Assembly: GCA_930367215.1 (NCBI GenBank)
Contig: OV884057.1
Location: 251,250,830-251,314,829 of the forward strand
Direction: 5' to 3'
DNA: 64,000 nt
Source of the DNA: Pollenia angustigena
Lineage: Eukaryota; Arthropoda; Insecta; Diptera; Polleniidae
Shown here piece after piece: positions 22,301 to 32,986 of the stretch; the first letter of the stretch is position 1; every line of letters begins with the position of its first letter. The position numbers and the translations under genes were made by a program. The notes below the pieces were generated by a model that was not told the DNA's origin, did no database searches, and was given only the letters and a program-made list of their open reading frames with translations.

Positions 22301-25300
22301 ACTACTGATTCCTGAGGGATTTTTGGAAATTGTGGACAAACTGGAAGACCTTACAGGACATGACATACCTCATTTTAAAGATAATTAAGCCCACTTTTGT
22401 AATCCATTTCGGTTTTTGAGAAAAAAACCTCTGGGCTATTTTTAAAAAATTTTTTAAACTCTCAGATGTACTACTACTGATTCCTGAGGGATTTTTGGAA
22501 ATTGTGGACAAACTGGAAGACCTTACAGGACATGACATACCTCATTTTAAAGATAATTAAGCCCACTTTTGTAATCCATTTCGGTTTTTGAGAAAAAAAC
22601 CTCTGGGCTATTTTTAAAAAATTTTTTAAACTCTCAGATGTACTACTACTGATTCCTGAGGGATTTTTGGAAATTGTGGACAAACTGGAAGACCTTACAG
22701 GACATGACATACCTCATTTTAAAGATAATTAAGCCCACTTTTGTAATCCATTTCGGTTTTTGAGAAAAAACCTCTGATTCCTGAGGGATTTTTGGAAATT
22801 GTGGACAAACTGGAAGACCTTACACGACATGACATACCTCATTTTAAAGATAATTAAGCCCACTTTTGTAATCCATTTCGGTTTTTGAGAAAAAAACCTC
22901 TGGGCTATTTTAAAAAATTTTTTAAACTCTCAGATGTACTACTACTGATTCCTGAGGGATTTTTGGAAATTGTGACAAACTGGAAGACCTTACAGGACAT
23001 GACATACCTCATTTTAAAGATAATTAAGCCCACTTTTGTAATCCATTTCGGTTTTTGAGAAAAAAACCTCTGGGCTATTTTTAAAAAATTTTTTAAACTC
23101 TCAGATGTACTACTACTGATTCCTGAGGGATTTTTGGAAATTGTGGACAAACTGGAAGACCTTACAGGACATGACATACCTCATTTTAAAGATAATTAAG
23201 CCCACTTTTGTAATCCATTTCGGTTTTTGAGAAAAAAACCTCTGGGCTATTTTTAAAAAATTTTTTAAACTCTCAGATGTACTACTACTGATTCCTGAGG
23301 GATTTTTGGAAATTGTGGACAAACTGGAAGACCTTACAGGACATGACATACCTCATTTTAAAGATAATTAAGCCCACTTTTGTAATCCATTTCGGTTTTT
23401 GAGAAAAAAACCTCTGGGCTATTTTTAAAAAATTTTTTAAACTCTCAGACGTACTACTACTGATTCCTGAGGGATTTTTGGAAATTGTGGACAAACTGGA
23501 AGACCTTACAGGACATGACATACCTCATTTTAAAGATAATTAAGCCCACTTTTGTAATCCATTTCGGTTTTTGAGAAAAAAACCTCTGGGCTATTTTTAA
23601 AAAATTTTTTAAACTCTCAGATGTACTACTACTGATTCCTGAGGGATTTTTGGAAATTGTGGACAAACTGGAAGACCTTACAGGACATGACATACCTCAT
23701 TTTAAAGATAATTAAGCCCACTTTTGTAATCCATTTCGGTTTTTGAGAAAAAAACCTCTGGGCTATTTTTTAAAAATTTTTTAAACTCTTAGATGTACTA
23801 CTACTGATTCCTGAGGGATTTTTGGAAATTGTGGACAAACTGGAAGACCTTACAGGACATGACATACCTCATTTTAAAGATAATTAAGCCCACTTTTGTA
23901 ATCCATTTCGGTTTTTGAGAAAAAAACCTCTGGGCTATTTTTAAAAAATTTTTTAAACTCTCAGATGTACTACTACTGATTCCTGAGGGATTTTTGGAAA
24001 TTGTGGACAAACTGGAAGACCTTACAGGACATGACATACCTCATTTTTAAGATAATTAAGCCCACTTTTGTAATCCATTTCGGTTTTTGAGAAAAAAACC
24101 TCTGGGCTATTTTTAAAAATTTTTTAAACTCTCAGATGTACTACTACTGATTCCTGAGGGATTTTTGGAAATTGTGGACAAACTGGAAGACCTTACAGGA
24201 CATGACATATCTCATTTTAAAGATAATTAAGCCCACTTTTGTAATCCATTTCGGTTTTTGAGAAAAAAACCTCTGGGCTATTTTTAAAAAATTTTTTAAA
24301 CTCTCAGATGTACTACTACTGATTCCTGAGGGATTTTTGGAAATTGTGGACAAACTGGAAGACCTTACAGGACATGACATACCTCATTTTAAAGATAATT
24401 AAGCCCACTTTTGTAATCCATTTCGGTTTTTGAGAAAAAAACCTCTGGGCTATTTTTAAAAAATTTTTTAAACTCTCAGATGTACTACTACTGATTCCTG
24501 AGGGATTTTTGGAAATTGTGGACAAACTGGAAGACCTTACAGGACATGACATACCTCATTTTAAAGATAATTAAGCCCACTTTTGTAATCCATTTCGGTT
24601 TTTGAGAAAAAAAACCTCTGGGCTATTTTTAAAAAATTTTTTAAACTCTCAGATGTACTACTACTGATTCCTGAGGGATTTTTGGAAATTGTGGACAAAC
24701 TGGAAGACCTTACAGGACATGACATACCTCATTTTAAAGATAATTAAGCCCACTTTTGTAATCCATTTCGGTTTTTGAGAAAAAAACCTCTGGGCTATTT
24801 TTAAAAAATTTTTTAAACTCTCAGATGTACTACTACTGATTCCTGAGGGATTTTTGGAAATTGTGGACAAACTGGAAGACCTTACAGGACATGACATACC
24901 TCATTTTAAAGATAATTAAGCCCACTTTTGTAATCCATTTCGGTTTTTGAGAAAAAAACCTCTGGGCTATTTTTAAAAAATTTTTTAAACTCTCAGATGT
25001 ACTACTACTGATTCCTGAGGGATTTTTGGAAATTGTGGACAAACTGGAAGACCTTACAGGACATGACATACCTCATTTTAAAGATAATTAAGCCCACTTT
25101 TGTAATCCATTTCGGTTTTTGAGAAAAAAACCTCTGGGCTATTTTTAAAAAATTTTTTAAACTCTCAGATGTACTACTACTGATTCCTGAGGGATTTTTG
25201 GAAATTGTGGACAAACTGGAAGACCTTACAGGACATGACATACCTCATTTTAAAGATAATTAAGCCCACTTTTGTAATCCATTTCGGTTTTTGAGAAAAA

Positions 25301-26246
25301 ACCTCTGATTCCTGAGGGATTTTTGGAAATTGTGGACAAACTGGAAGACCTTACACGACATGACATACCTCATTTTAAAGATAATTAAGCCCACTTTTGT
25401 AATCCATTTCGGTTTTTGAGAAAAAAACCTCTGGGCTATTTTAAAAAAATTTTTTAAACTCTCAGATGTACTACTACTGATTCCTGAGGGATTTTTGGAA
25501 ATTGTGGACAAACTGGAAGACCTTACAGGACATGACATACCTCATTTTAAAGATAATTAAGCCCACTTTTGTAATCCATTTCGGTTTTTGAGAAAAAAAA
25601 CCTCTGGGCTATTTTTAAAAAATTTTTTAAACTCTCAGATGTACTACTACTGATTCCTGAGGGATTTTTGGAAATTGTGGACAAACTGGAAGACCTTACA
25701 GGACATGACATACCTCATTTTAAAGATAATTAAGCCCACTTTTGTAATCCATTTCGGTTTTTGAGAAAAAACCTCTGATTCCTGAGGGATTTTTGGAAAT
25801 TGTGGACAAACTGGAAGACCTTACACGACATGACATACCTCATTTTAAAGATAATTAAGCCCACTTTTGTAATCCATTTCGGTTTTTGAGAAAAAAACCT
25901 CTGGGCTATTTTAAAAAAATTTTTTAAACTCTCAGATGTACTACTACTGATTCCTGAGGGATTTTTGGAAATTGTGGACAAACTGGAAGACCTTACAGGA
26001 CATGACATACCTCATTTTAAAGATAATTAAGCCCACTTTTGTAATCCATTTCGGTTTTTGAGAAAAAAACCTCTGGGCTATTTTTAAAAAATTTTTTAAA
26101 CTCTCAGATGTACTACTACTGATTCCTGAGGGATTTTTGGAAATTGTGGACAAACTGGAAGACCTTACAGGACATGACATACCTCATTTTAAAGATAATT
26201 AAGCCCACTTTTGTAATCCATTTCGGTTTTTGAGAAAAAAACCTCT
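16337..26246 (+). repeat. 172-bp tandem array, left arm (about 58 copies)
   Basis: The unit (for example 16501-16672) begins CTGATTCCTGAGGGATTTTT. It contains an AT-rich self-complementary tract (TTTTTAAAAAATTTTTTAAA) and repeats with under about 1% divergence. Four shortened 125-bp units (beginning 19084 and about 22649, 25180 and 25650) lack the same 47 bp. Each is followed by a unit with TTACACGAC in place of TTACAGGAC. Because 172 is not divisible by three, every unit opens the same 78-codon minus-strand frame in a new phase. These frames are by-products of the repeat, not genes. Confidence 0.95.
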
Positions 26247-27150
26247 GTAAGGTCTTCCAGTTTGTCCACAATTTCCAAAAATCCCTCAGGAATCAGTAGT
26301 AGTACATCTGAGAGTTTAAAAAATTTTTTAAAAATAGCCCAGAGGTTTTTTTCTCAAAAACCGAAATGGATTACAAAAGTGGGCTTAATTATCTTTAAAA
26401 TGAGGTATGTCATGTCCTGTAAGGTCTTCCAGTTTGTACACAATTTCCAAAAATCCCTCAGGAATCAGTAGTAGTACATCTGAGAGTTTAAAAAATTTTT
26501 AAAAAATAGCCCAGAGGTTTTTTTCTCAAAAACCGAAATGGATTACAAAAGTGGGCTTAATTATCTTTAAAATGAGGTATGTCATGTCCTGTAAGGTCTT
26601 CCAGTTTGTCCACAATTTCCAAAAATCCCTCAGGAATCAGTAGTAGTACATCTGAGAGTTTAAAAAATTTTTTAAAAATAGCCCAGAGGTTTTTTTCTCA
26701 AAAACCGAAATGGATTACAAAAGTGGGCTTAATTATCTTTAAAATGAGGTATGTCATGTCCTGTAAGGTCTTCCAGTTTGTCCACAATTTCCAAAAATCC
26801 CTCAGGAATCAGTAGTAGTACATCTGAGAGTTTAAAAAATTTTTTAAAAATAGCCCAGAGGTTTTTTTCTCAAAAACCGAAATGGATTACAAAAGTGGGC
26901 TTAATTATCTTTAAAATGAGGTATGTCATGTCCTGTAAGGTCTTCCAGTTTGTCCACAATTTCCAAAAATCCCTCAGGAATCAGTAGTAGTACATCTGAG
27001 AGTTTAAAAAATTTTTTAAAAATAGCCCAGAGGTTTTTTTTCTCAAAAACCGAAATGGATTACAAAAGTGGGCTTAATTATCTTTAAAATGAAGTATGTC
27101 ATGTCCTGTAAGGTCTTCCAGTTTGTCCACAATTTCCAAAAATCCCTCAG
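26247..27150 (-). repeat. 172-bp tandem array, right arm (about 5 inverted copies)
   Basis: These are the same units as the left arm in inverse orientation. They include a unit carrying the rare GTACA variant (26436) next to the rare T/A-tract length variant (26487), which pairs with the left-arm unit at 17149-17222. The right arm is therefore a mirror of the outermost left-arm units, and the left arm has expanded since. Confidence 0.95.
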
Positions 27151-27401
27151 AGAATCTGCATTTTTAATAAACTTATTAATTTCTTTTGAATTACATTAAA
27201 TATGTCACAAATACGAAGATATTTAGTAATTTGATATTTTAAATATGTCACAAATACGAAAACATATTTAATAGTTTGTCATAAATATTAAAACATATTT
27301 GGAAAATTGTCCCAAATACGAAAAACGAATTTTAAATATGTGAAGACGTAAGATGTTACGTCAAAACATATTTAGTTCGACATATTTATCTTCACCCACA
27401 T
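27151..27401 (-). repeat. Right terminal inverted repeat of the Foldback-like element
   Basis: This is the inverse complement of 16088-16336 with only a few differences. The 4-base spacer of the TGACGTAA/TTACGTCA-type motif is inverted relative to the left arm (27345-27363). Confidence 0.9.
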
Positions 27402-27410
27402 CATAAGATA

Positions 27411-28398
27411 ACAAGTATAAAACTGCTCTGGATCAGGAAGCAGCTCTTGCGTCATTGTCATTAATTTTTAAGGGCAATTAGGCCACCCCTTCTTCGTTTG
27501 CCTTTAGTACGTTTAGCACACTCAAAAGAAAAATCAATCCATCCGTAATCAAATCATTTCGAATTATTAATAGTACGGCCAGTACGGAGTTTCTTGAATC
27601 AAGTACAGAAAGATTGATTCAAGTACGGATTTTCAATCGCAAAATACTTGAATTATCCATACTCAGTCCCGATTTCGTACTTTAAACAATCCAAAAACGA
27701 GATTTTAGTAAAAAAAAAAAAAAAAAAAAAATGATATTACAAAGATAAAATTATTATGGTTGATTAACTTACCCGTTTTACAACTTACAGAATGATAAAA
27801 CACCAACATCATGCCCGATATGGATTTTACTTTAGAAATCTTATGTACATATATAACCAAAAATATAAACTAAATGAGAAGCAAGAGTTCAAATTTACTT
27901 TTGAACCCTTCGTGTTACACATGAGTCTGGCCAGTCTTTTTTCAATGTGTTTAGAAAATCAAAACATACGTAAGACGGAGGGTTAAACACAACGAAAAGT
28001 TTAAAATTTTTTTTTTTTCTTGATTTAAGAAGAAATTCCGGGATTGATTTTCGAATGTAATACCATTTAGGATTGTTTTGAGTACGTTTTAGTGTTATTC
28101 GTACTTGCATTTTTTAGTATGAATCGTACTTAAAATAATCATAAAAAACTTGATTTATCCCGAGTGCTTTTCTTTCTGTGCACTTTATTTTGCATTGACT
28201 AATTCCATTGGCGTAGTTGGTTAAGGGGTGGTTGCGGTGGCTGGGGTTTTTCATTTTCAAAGAAGAAGAAATAACAGTTCGCGTCATTTGAAAATTAGCA
28301 ATATAAATATAAAAAAATATTATTGAAACCCAAAAACTTGATGAAATTTTTAATAAATTCTACTTGTTTTTTTTTTTATTTGTAAGGACCAACACTCA
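27411..28398. other. AT-rich interval, possible decayed repeat
   Basis: GTACGGA / AAGTAC phrases recur at 27570-27680 and again, diverged, at 28080-28150, suggesting a decayed element. A 24-base A run lies near 27710. No gene was seen. Confidence 0.35.
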
Positions 28399-28677
28399 CA
28401 CTGAAAAAATTTTCTTCACAGATCCAATGAAATTAACATTAAAATTCAACCTATGTAACCTTTCATTGCATTAATGAAGGATTAATAAAATCAATGACAA
28501 AATTTTCATTGATTTTATGAATCCTTATTGAAAAAATGGATAAAATAAACGTTTGTCATTAAACTAATGCAAAATTTTCATTGATTTTATGAAACATTTC
28601 ATTAATCCAATGAAAGGTTACATAGGTTGAATTTTAATGTAAATTTCATTGGATCTGTGAAGAAAATTTTTTCAGTG
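28399..28677. mobile_element. MITE with long terminal inverted repeats (279 bp)
   Basis: CACTGAAAAAATTTTCTTCA at the left and its inverse complement at the right begin inverted repeats of about 70 bp. The repeats also share AACCTATGTAACCTTTCATTG. The interior carries two near-copies of AAAATTTTCATTGATTTTATGAA. The superfamily is unassigned, because target duplication is at most 2 bp (CA) and unconvincing. Confidence 0.75.
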
Positions 28678-30112
28678 CAGGGGATAACCCCCACTAATGT
28701 ATTGTATTGTGTAGGAATTTGGAAAATAGGTGATGGGTATGAGGATAGAAGGTGTATGTTAATATTGATCATAGAATGGAATGTTTTCGAAGAAAGTAAT
28801 GTAACTGAAAACTCTATGTCAAATTCTGAAGATTATGTTACTGAAAAGCAGTAAAACCTATACAGTTTTCAATGTTCTCGCGTACACCTTTATTGTAACT
28901 TATAACGTTAAATTTAGAAAAATTTTTTGGCTTGTTACTTTTTTAAATTGTATTAAGCATTTTGCAGATTTTTTTACGTAGATAACCAATTTTCTCTAAT
29001 AGTATTAAATGTAAACACACACATTTTCACAGTAAGCCAATAATAAAAATACAAAGGATTTTAATTTAAATGTTATTGTTTTTTGTTTTTTGTTGGGTAT
29101 GTTGTTGTTTTTACTACATAAATCTGCCGTTTGTATGTGCATCAGCCAGTAGATTTCCGTCGCACAATGTGTGTAATTATTTTTTATTATTTTGTTTTTG
29201 GGGGGTTTTTTTTAATATAAAACCAATAAAAATAATTTAAAAAGAACATGAAAGTCGGAAACAAAAGCCTTTTGTTTCAACTCTCAGAGTCAACGTAAAA
29301 AATAATAATTTTTAATTTTTGAACAGGAAATCCATAAATGTTTAAATCATTTAGAGTTTTTTTATTGCCTTAATTTTTAATTTTTTTGTTGGGAAGGAAT
29401 TAATGTTTGAATGTATTTTAACATGTTTTATTTTTTTTTTTTTTTTGGAAATTCTACAAATACATTTTCATGTCGAATTGTTTTATATGTAGATGTTATT
29501 TGTATTTTAATAAATTTTAGTTTTTATTTTATCCTGTAGTTATTTTCCAACTGATTTTAAACTTTTTAATATTAAAGTATCACATTATTATCACATAGCA
29601 AATCGATATTATGAAGCGTTATACTGTGCGCGCTATTTTGACATGAATGGACACGTACGAAAGTGTTTTTTTAATGCAGTTAGTCATTTAAAAACAAAAA
29701 ATGTTTACAGTTAAGGCTTGATAATCATTAAAAGATATAAATTAAATTGAAAATTTAAAACATATTTTGAATAATTTTTGTATGATTTTTATATTTCCAC
29801 TATAAAAATAGTTTATTTATTCCATTAGAATTGACATTAATGCATTTTAAAAGTGCTTAAATAAAGTTTATTAATAACTTTATTATTGCCATGTGAACTC
29901 TTTTTTATATACATTTTTATAATTTTCATTATTTTTGTTATTTGCTACATTTTTCAAATTAAATTCATTAAATAACTAGTTAGCTTTCCCTCAACAATAA
30001 ATTTCAGTGTATTTATCATACATGAAAAATTGGGAATTTAGCACGTCATACAAAAATCTTAATGATAAATTTTGTATTCCCGTAAATAGCTTTGAACTTT
30101 TATGAATGTTTT
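28678..30112. other. AT-rich interval, no gene recognised
   Basis: A 50-codon acidic frame ending at 28854 (ESNVTENSMSNSEDYVTEKQ) follows a weak acceptor but has no other support. The rest is simple AT-rich DNA. Confidence 0.35.
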
Positions 30113-30476
30113 AAGCTTCGTTCACAATAAACAGCAACATTTTCACTGGTGTTCATAATCGAGCAACAATTTTTGCGCCACCACACGCATTTTAAATAAA
30201 AAAAAAACAGTTTGCAAATCTTGCCCATAACAATATTAAGTAATTATTTTTATTTGTTGGAACATTTCGTTGAAATTTTCATTCAAAAGTAAATAAAATT
30301 ACTATAAGCGCAATAAACAATGTCATACAAATTGTTGCTGAAGTAGAAGTTGACTCAACTTTTTAAAAAAACTTATTTTGGTTTGAAAAATGAAAGGAAA
30401 ATATATGAAATACTTTCGGAAGAAATAAGATAGAAGAAAAAACGAAATTGTTGCTCTGATTGTGAACAAAGCTTTA
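30113..30476. mobile_element. MITE-like element (about 364 bp)
   Basis: AAGCTTCGTTCACAATAA at the left and the complement of AAAGCTTTGTTCACAATC at the right form terminal inverted repeats, followed inside by AGCAACA on both sides. TTAA borders both ends, which may be a TTAA or TA target duplication. Non-coding. Confidence 0.55.
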
Positions 30477-30779
30477 AGCCAAATGTTCAAATTTGTAAAA
30501 AATGTTGAGAAACATTAATTACTTCACACGAAAATCAATGTTATCTATCACGAGATTTTTTACAATTTGACGTTTTTATACCTGCAAAGTATGCAACATT
30601 ATTTTGCTTATGTAAACACACCCCGCATGTATTTTACTAAAAATAATTTTTTTTTATTAAAAAATTTAATAAAAAAGAAAATAAAAATGGATAAAAAACT
30701 GTTACCAGGTGTGTTATTAAATACTTTAATAAATTCTTCAAGCTTAAGGTCACTTATTTATAAAATTAATTAAAATATT

Positions 30780-30834
30780 TTTATTTTCAATATTTCGATT
30801 TCCGTTGGAAATCTTCTTCAGGAAATTTTTTTTT
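30780..30834 (-). ncRNA. Hammerhead-ribozyme-like motif, left arm (minus strand)
   Basis: This is the inverse copy of the motif at 32360-32412: CTGAAGA (30821 down to 30815), stem II GATTTCC-aac-GGAAATC, GAAA (30796 down to 30793), then TATT. Its presence in both arms is a direct result of the inverted 3' end. Confidence 0.55.
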
Positions 30835-31217
30835 TAAAATAAAATAAAATTTGACAATAAATGGAAAAATAAAATATGGAAAAATAAATTTTAAAATTTC
30901 AAAAAACAAAATTATCATAATAAATTTAAAATTCCATTCTACAAACTTTAAACAAAAAGACAAACAAACAAAAAAGGAAAACAAAATTTTTAAATTTATT
31001 CAAAGCCTAAAACCTATTTTAATGTCTCTTTCCGTCAATAATAAGCTATGCCATCTGAAATTTATTTTAAAAATAATCAAGGACAAATACCTATTTTAAT
31101 TATCCCTTACATCAACCTATTTATTTTTATTCAATAAATGTCTATAAATTTGAGCTAAGCCCTCAGTATCTTTTTTAAAATTAATCCTTTAATTCTTTTG
31201 ATCAAAATATTAAGTTC

Positions 31218-32072
31218 ACTATTGAAAGGGAATTGAATTTTTCAATTCCATATTTGGTCACATTGGTGATTAGGAAAGGAAGTAGATTATTGGTAGATTG
31301 GTATCAAAAACCAACCTCATCAGGTAGAATTTTAAATTATTATTCTAAACACCCAAAGAGAATTATCATTAACACAGCTAGGAATCTAATAGACAGGATA
31401 TTAACAATTAGTGACAATATATTTTAAAGGAAAAATAAGGAAATTATTGGGAATATTTTGAGGAATAATAGTTTTCCCAACAAATTGATTTGCAAATTAA
31501 TAAGACAATACAATATAGATAGATCTCGTAATATTGATGAGATTTCGGCACCACGTATTTATAAGTCATTAACTTATGTACCTGGGTTTTCAGAAAGATT
31601 AGAAAACTCGAATATATATGATAAAGGGAAATACAGAATGGCACATAAGGTGATTAATAATGTAGGGAAATTATTCACAAAAACTAAGGATAGATTTCTA
31701 AAGTCAGATAGGTCGAATTTAGTTTATAAGATTCATTGTGGTGGCAATGATAATGAACAATGTAGGAAAATATATGTAGGAACAACTGGGACAAAACTAA
31801 AAATTAGATTAGCTGGACATAAACATGACCAAAAATATAGGAATTATAATTCAGCCCATGGAACGGCGTTATCAACTCATTGTAGGGATTTTAATCATTA
31901 TCCTGATTTTGAAAACACATCAATTTTGAATACGGAAAGTTTTAAGAAACGTAGATATATGTTAGAAATGTTGCAGATAAATAATGTTCCATTTGAGAAA
32001 AGGATTAATTTTAAAAAAGATACTGAGGGCTTAGCTCAAATTTATAGACATTTATTGAATAAAAATAAATAG
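31218..32072 (+). pseudogene. Penelope-like RT end plus GIY-YIG endonuclease (one in-frame stop)
   Basis: The single reading frame is broken only by TAA at about 31425-31427. The first part (from about 31233) has LVIRKGSRLLVDWYQKPTSSGR and LNYYSKHPKRIIINTARNLID, the thumb/linker region after the PLE reverse transcriptase. The second part, after NSFPNKL, leads into SNLVYKIHCGGNDNEQC (GIY motif) and RKIYVGTTGTKLKIRLAGHKHD (YIG motif with the catalytic-type arginine). A conserved ALSTHCRDFNH follows, then the C terminus at 32072. The palm and fingers of the reverse transcriptase are missing (5' truncation at the inverted junction). The stop is a likely point mutation in an otherwise intact and therefore recent copy. 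Confidence 0.85.
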
Positions 32073-32359
32073 GTTAATGTAAGGGATAATTATAAATAGG
32101 TATTTTTCCTTGATTGTTTATAAAATAAATTTCAGATGGCATAGCTTATTATTGACGGAAAGGGACATTAAAATAGGTTTTAGGCTTTGAATAAATTTAA
32201 AAATTTTGTTTTCCTTTTTTGTTTGTTTGTCTTTTTGTTTAAAGTTTGTAGAATGAATTTTAAATGTATTATGATAATTTTGTTTTTTGAAATTTTAAAA
32301 TTTATTTTTCCATATTTTATTTTTCCATTTATTGTCAAATTTTATTTTATTTAAAAAAA

Positions 32360-32412
32360 AAAAAAAATTTCCTGAAGAAGATTTCCAACGGAAATCGAAA
32401 TATTGAAAATAA
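32360..32412 (+). ncRNA. Hammerhead-ribozyme-like motif, right arm
   Basis: CTGAAGA (32372-32378) is followed after one extra base by a perfect 7-bp stem II GATTTCC/GGAAATC (32380-32396) with loop AAC. Then come GAAA (32397-32400) and TATT, where the last T would be the cleavage-site base. ATTTC before the core pairs with GAAAAT after it to give stem I. Stem III would be a single short pair as in other PLE hammerheads. It lies about 290 bp after the PLE stop codon. Confidence 0.6.
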
Positions 32413-32529
32413 AAATATTTTAATTAATTTTATAAATAAGTGACCTTAAGCTTGAAGAATTTATTAAAGTATTTAATAAAAAAAAAAGGTAGAAGAAATA
32501 GGACTATAATTTACTACAGGTGTGTTATT

Positions 32530-32892
32530 TTAATTTATTATTTCTTATTGAATAATCAGTTCATTTTTTTTTGCTTTTGCTTAAAATTCCACGTGAAATT
32601 AGTGCAGCTTACATTATTTCGCAGTTGTAACTCTATCAACATTTTTTCATAGATAATCCGCACAAGTTTTTTGAATATGCGTTTTGACAGTATTTCACGT
32701 GAAATGTTGAACAGAGTACCAGGGCTTATGGTTAAAATATTATTGGGATTAAATTTAAATTTATTAAGTATGTTTTTAATAGTTGACCTTGTTCAAATAT
32801 ATTAATTATAAGTTGTTTTTGTTTGGCTGCAGGTCCAAGTAAATAAATAAAATAAAAACCTAAAAACTCGTGATTTTTGTTTTTATATTTTT
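32530..32892. other. AT-rich interval, no gene seen
   Basis: The interval contains TTTCACGTGAAA-like palindromic pieces (32589, 32695: two copies of CACGTGAAAT/ATTTCACGTG) but no element ends were resolved. Confidence 0.35.
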
Positions 32893-32945
32893 ATTTTTAT
32901 TCCCAATATTTCGGCTAGCGTCGTTAACCATCTTCAGGGGCCTAA
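32893..32945 (-). ncRNA. Hammerhead-ribozyme-like motif (third PLE 3' end, minus strand)
   Basis: Read on the minus strand: CCC, CTGAAGA (32937 down to 32931), one base, then stem II GGTTA/TAGCC with loop ACGACGC (32929 down to 32913). GAAA (32912 down to 32909), TATT and GGG follow. CCC/GGG gives stem I. The stem sequences differ from the copies at 30.8 and 32.4 kb while the core is identical, so the structure has been conserved by covariation between families. No PLE coding sequence is attached; this is a 5'-truncated remnant. Confidence 0.6.
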
Positions 32946-32986
32946 ATATTTAAATACATAAAATAATTATTCTTAATATTAAACAT

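Larger units (their letters stand above)
16079..27410. mobile_element. Giant Foldback-like element (11.3 kb) with 9-bp target duplication
   Basis: CATAAGATA at 16079-16087 and again at 27402-27410 flanks an element running 16088-27401. Its outer 250 bp are near-perfect inverted repeats (16088-16336 versus 27151-27401) starting ATGTGGGTGAAGATAAATAT. Inside each arm is a tandem array of one 172-bp unit, about 58 copies in the left arm and about 5 inverted in the right, meeting without a loop at 26245-26247. Very long inverted repeats built from tandem units and a 9-bp duplication are the hallmarks of Foldback elements. Mutator-like transposons also make 9-bp duplications. There is no transposase, so mobility would need a helper. 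Confidence 0.9.
30707..32529 (+). mobile_element. Penelope-like retroelement with inverted ends and 13-bp target duplication
   Basis: CAGGTGTGTTATT occurs at 30707-30719 and 32517-32529 in direct orientation, marking the insertion. Between them, 30715-31190 is an inverse copy of 31998-32479 (about 480 bp, few mismatches). A central 0.8 kb has the end of the reverse transcriptase plus GIY-YIG coding region. Partial inverted copies of the 3' end attached to the 5' side are a known feature of Penelope-type insertions. The left junction overlaps the target duplication. Confidence 0.85.

Noticed and set aside
16337..26246. Centromeric satellite
   Set aside because: The array is bounded by transposon tips and a 9-bp duplication and inverts inside the element, so at this locus it is transposon-borne.
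16290..26987. Dozens of identical 78-codon frames on the minus (then plus) strand across the array
   Set aside because: They recur every 172 bp in shifting phase because the repeat length is not a multiple of three. They overlap one another and follow the repeat, not a gene.
16088..27401. CRISPR array
   Set aside because: The repeats have no unique spacers, the unit is 172 bp, the array is flanked by inverted tips and a target duplication, and the genome is eukaryotic.
27540..28180. Single MITE bounded by GTACGG / GTGCAC phrases
   Set aside because: The two ends do not align as inverted repeats beyond a few bases.
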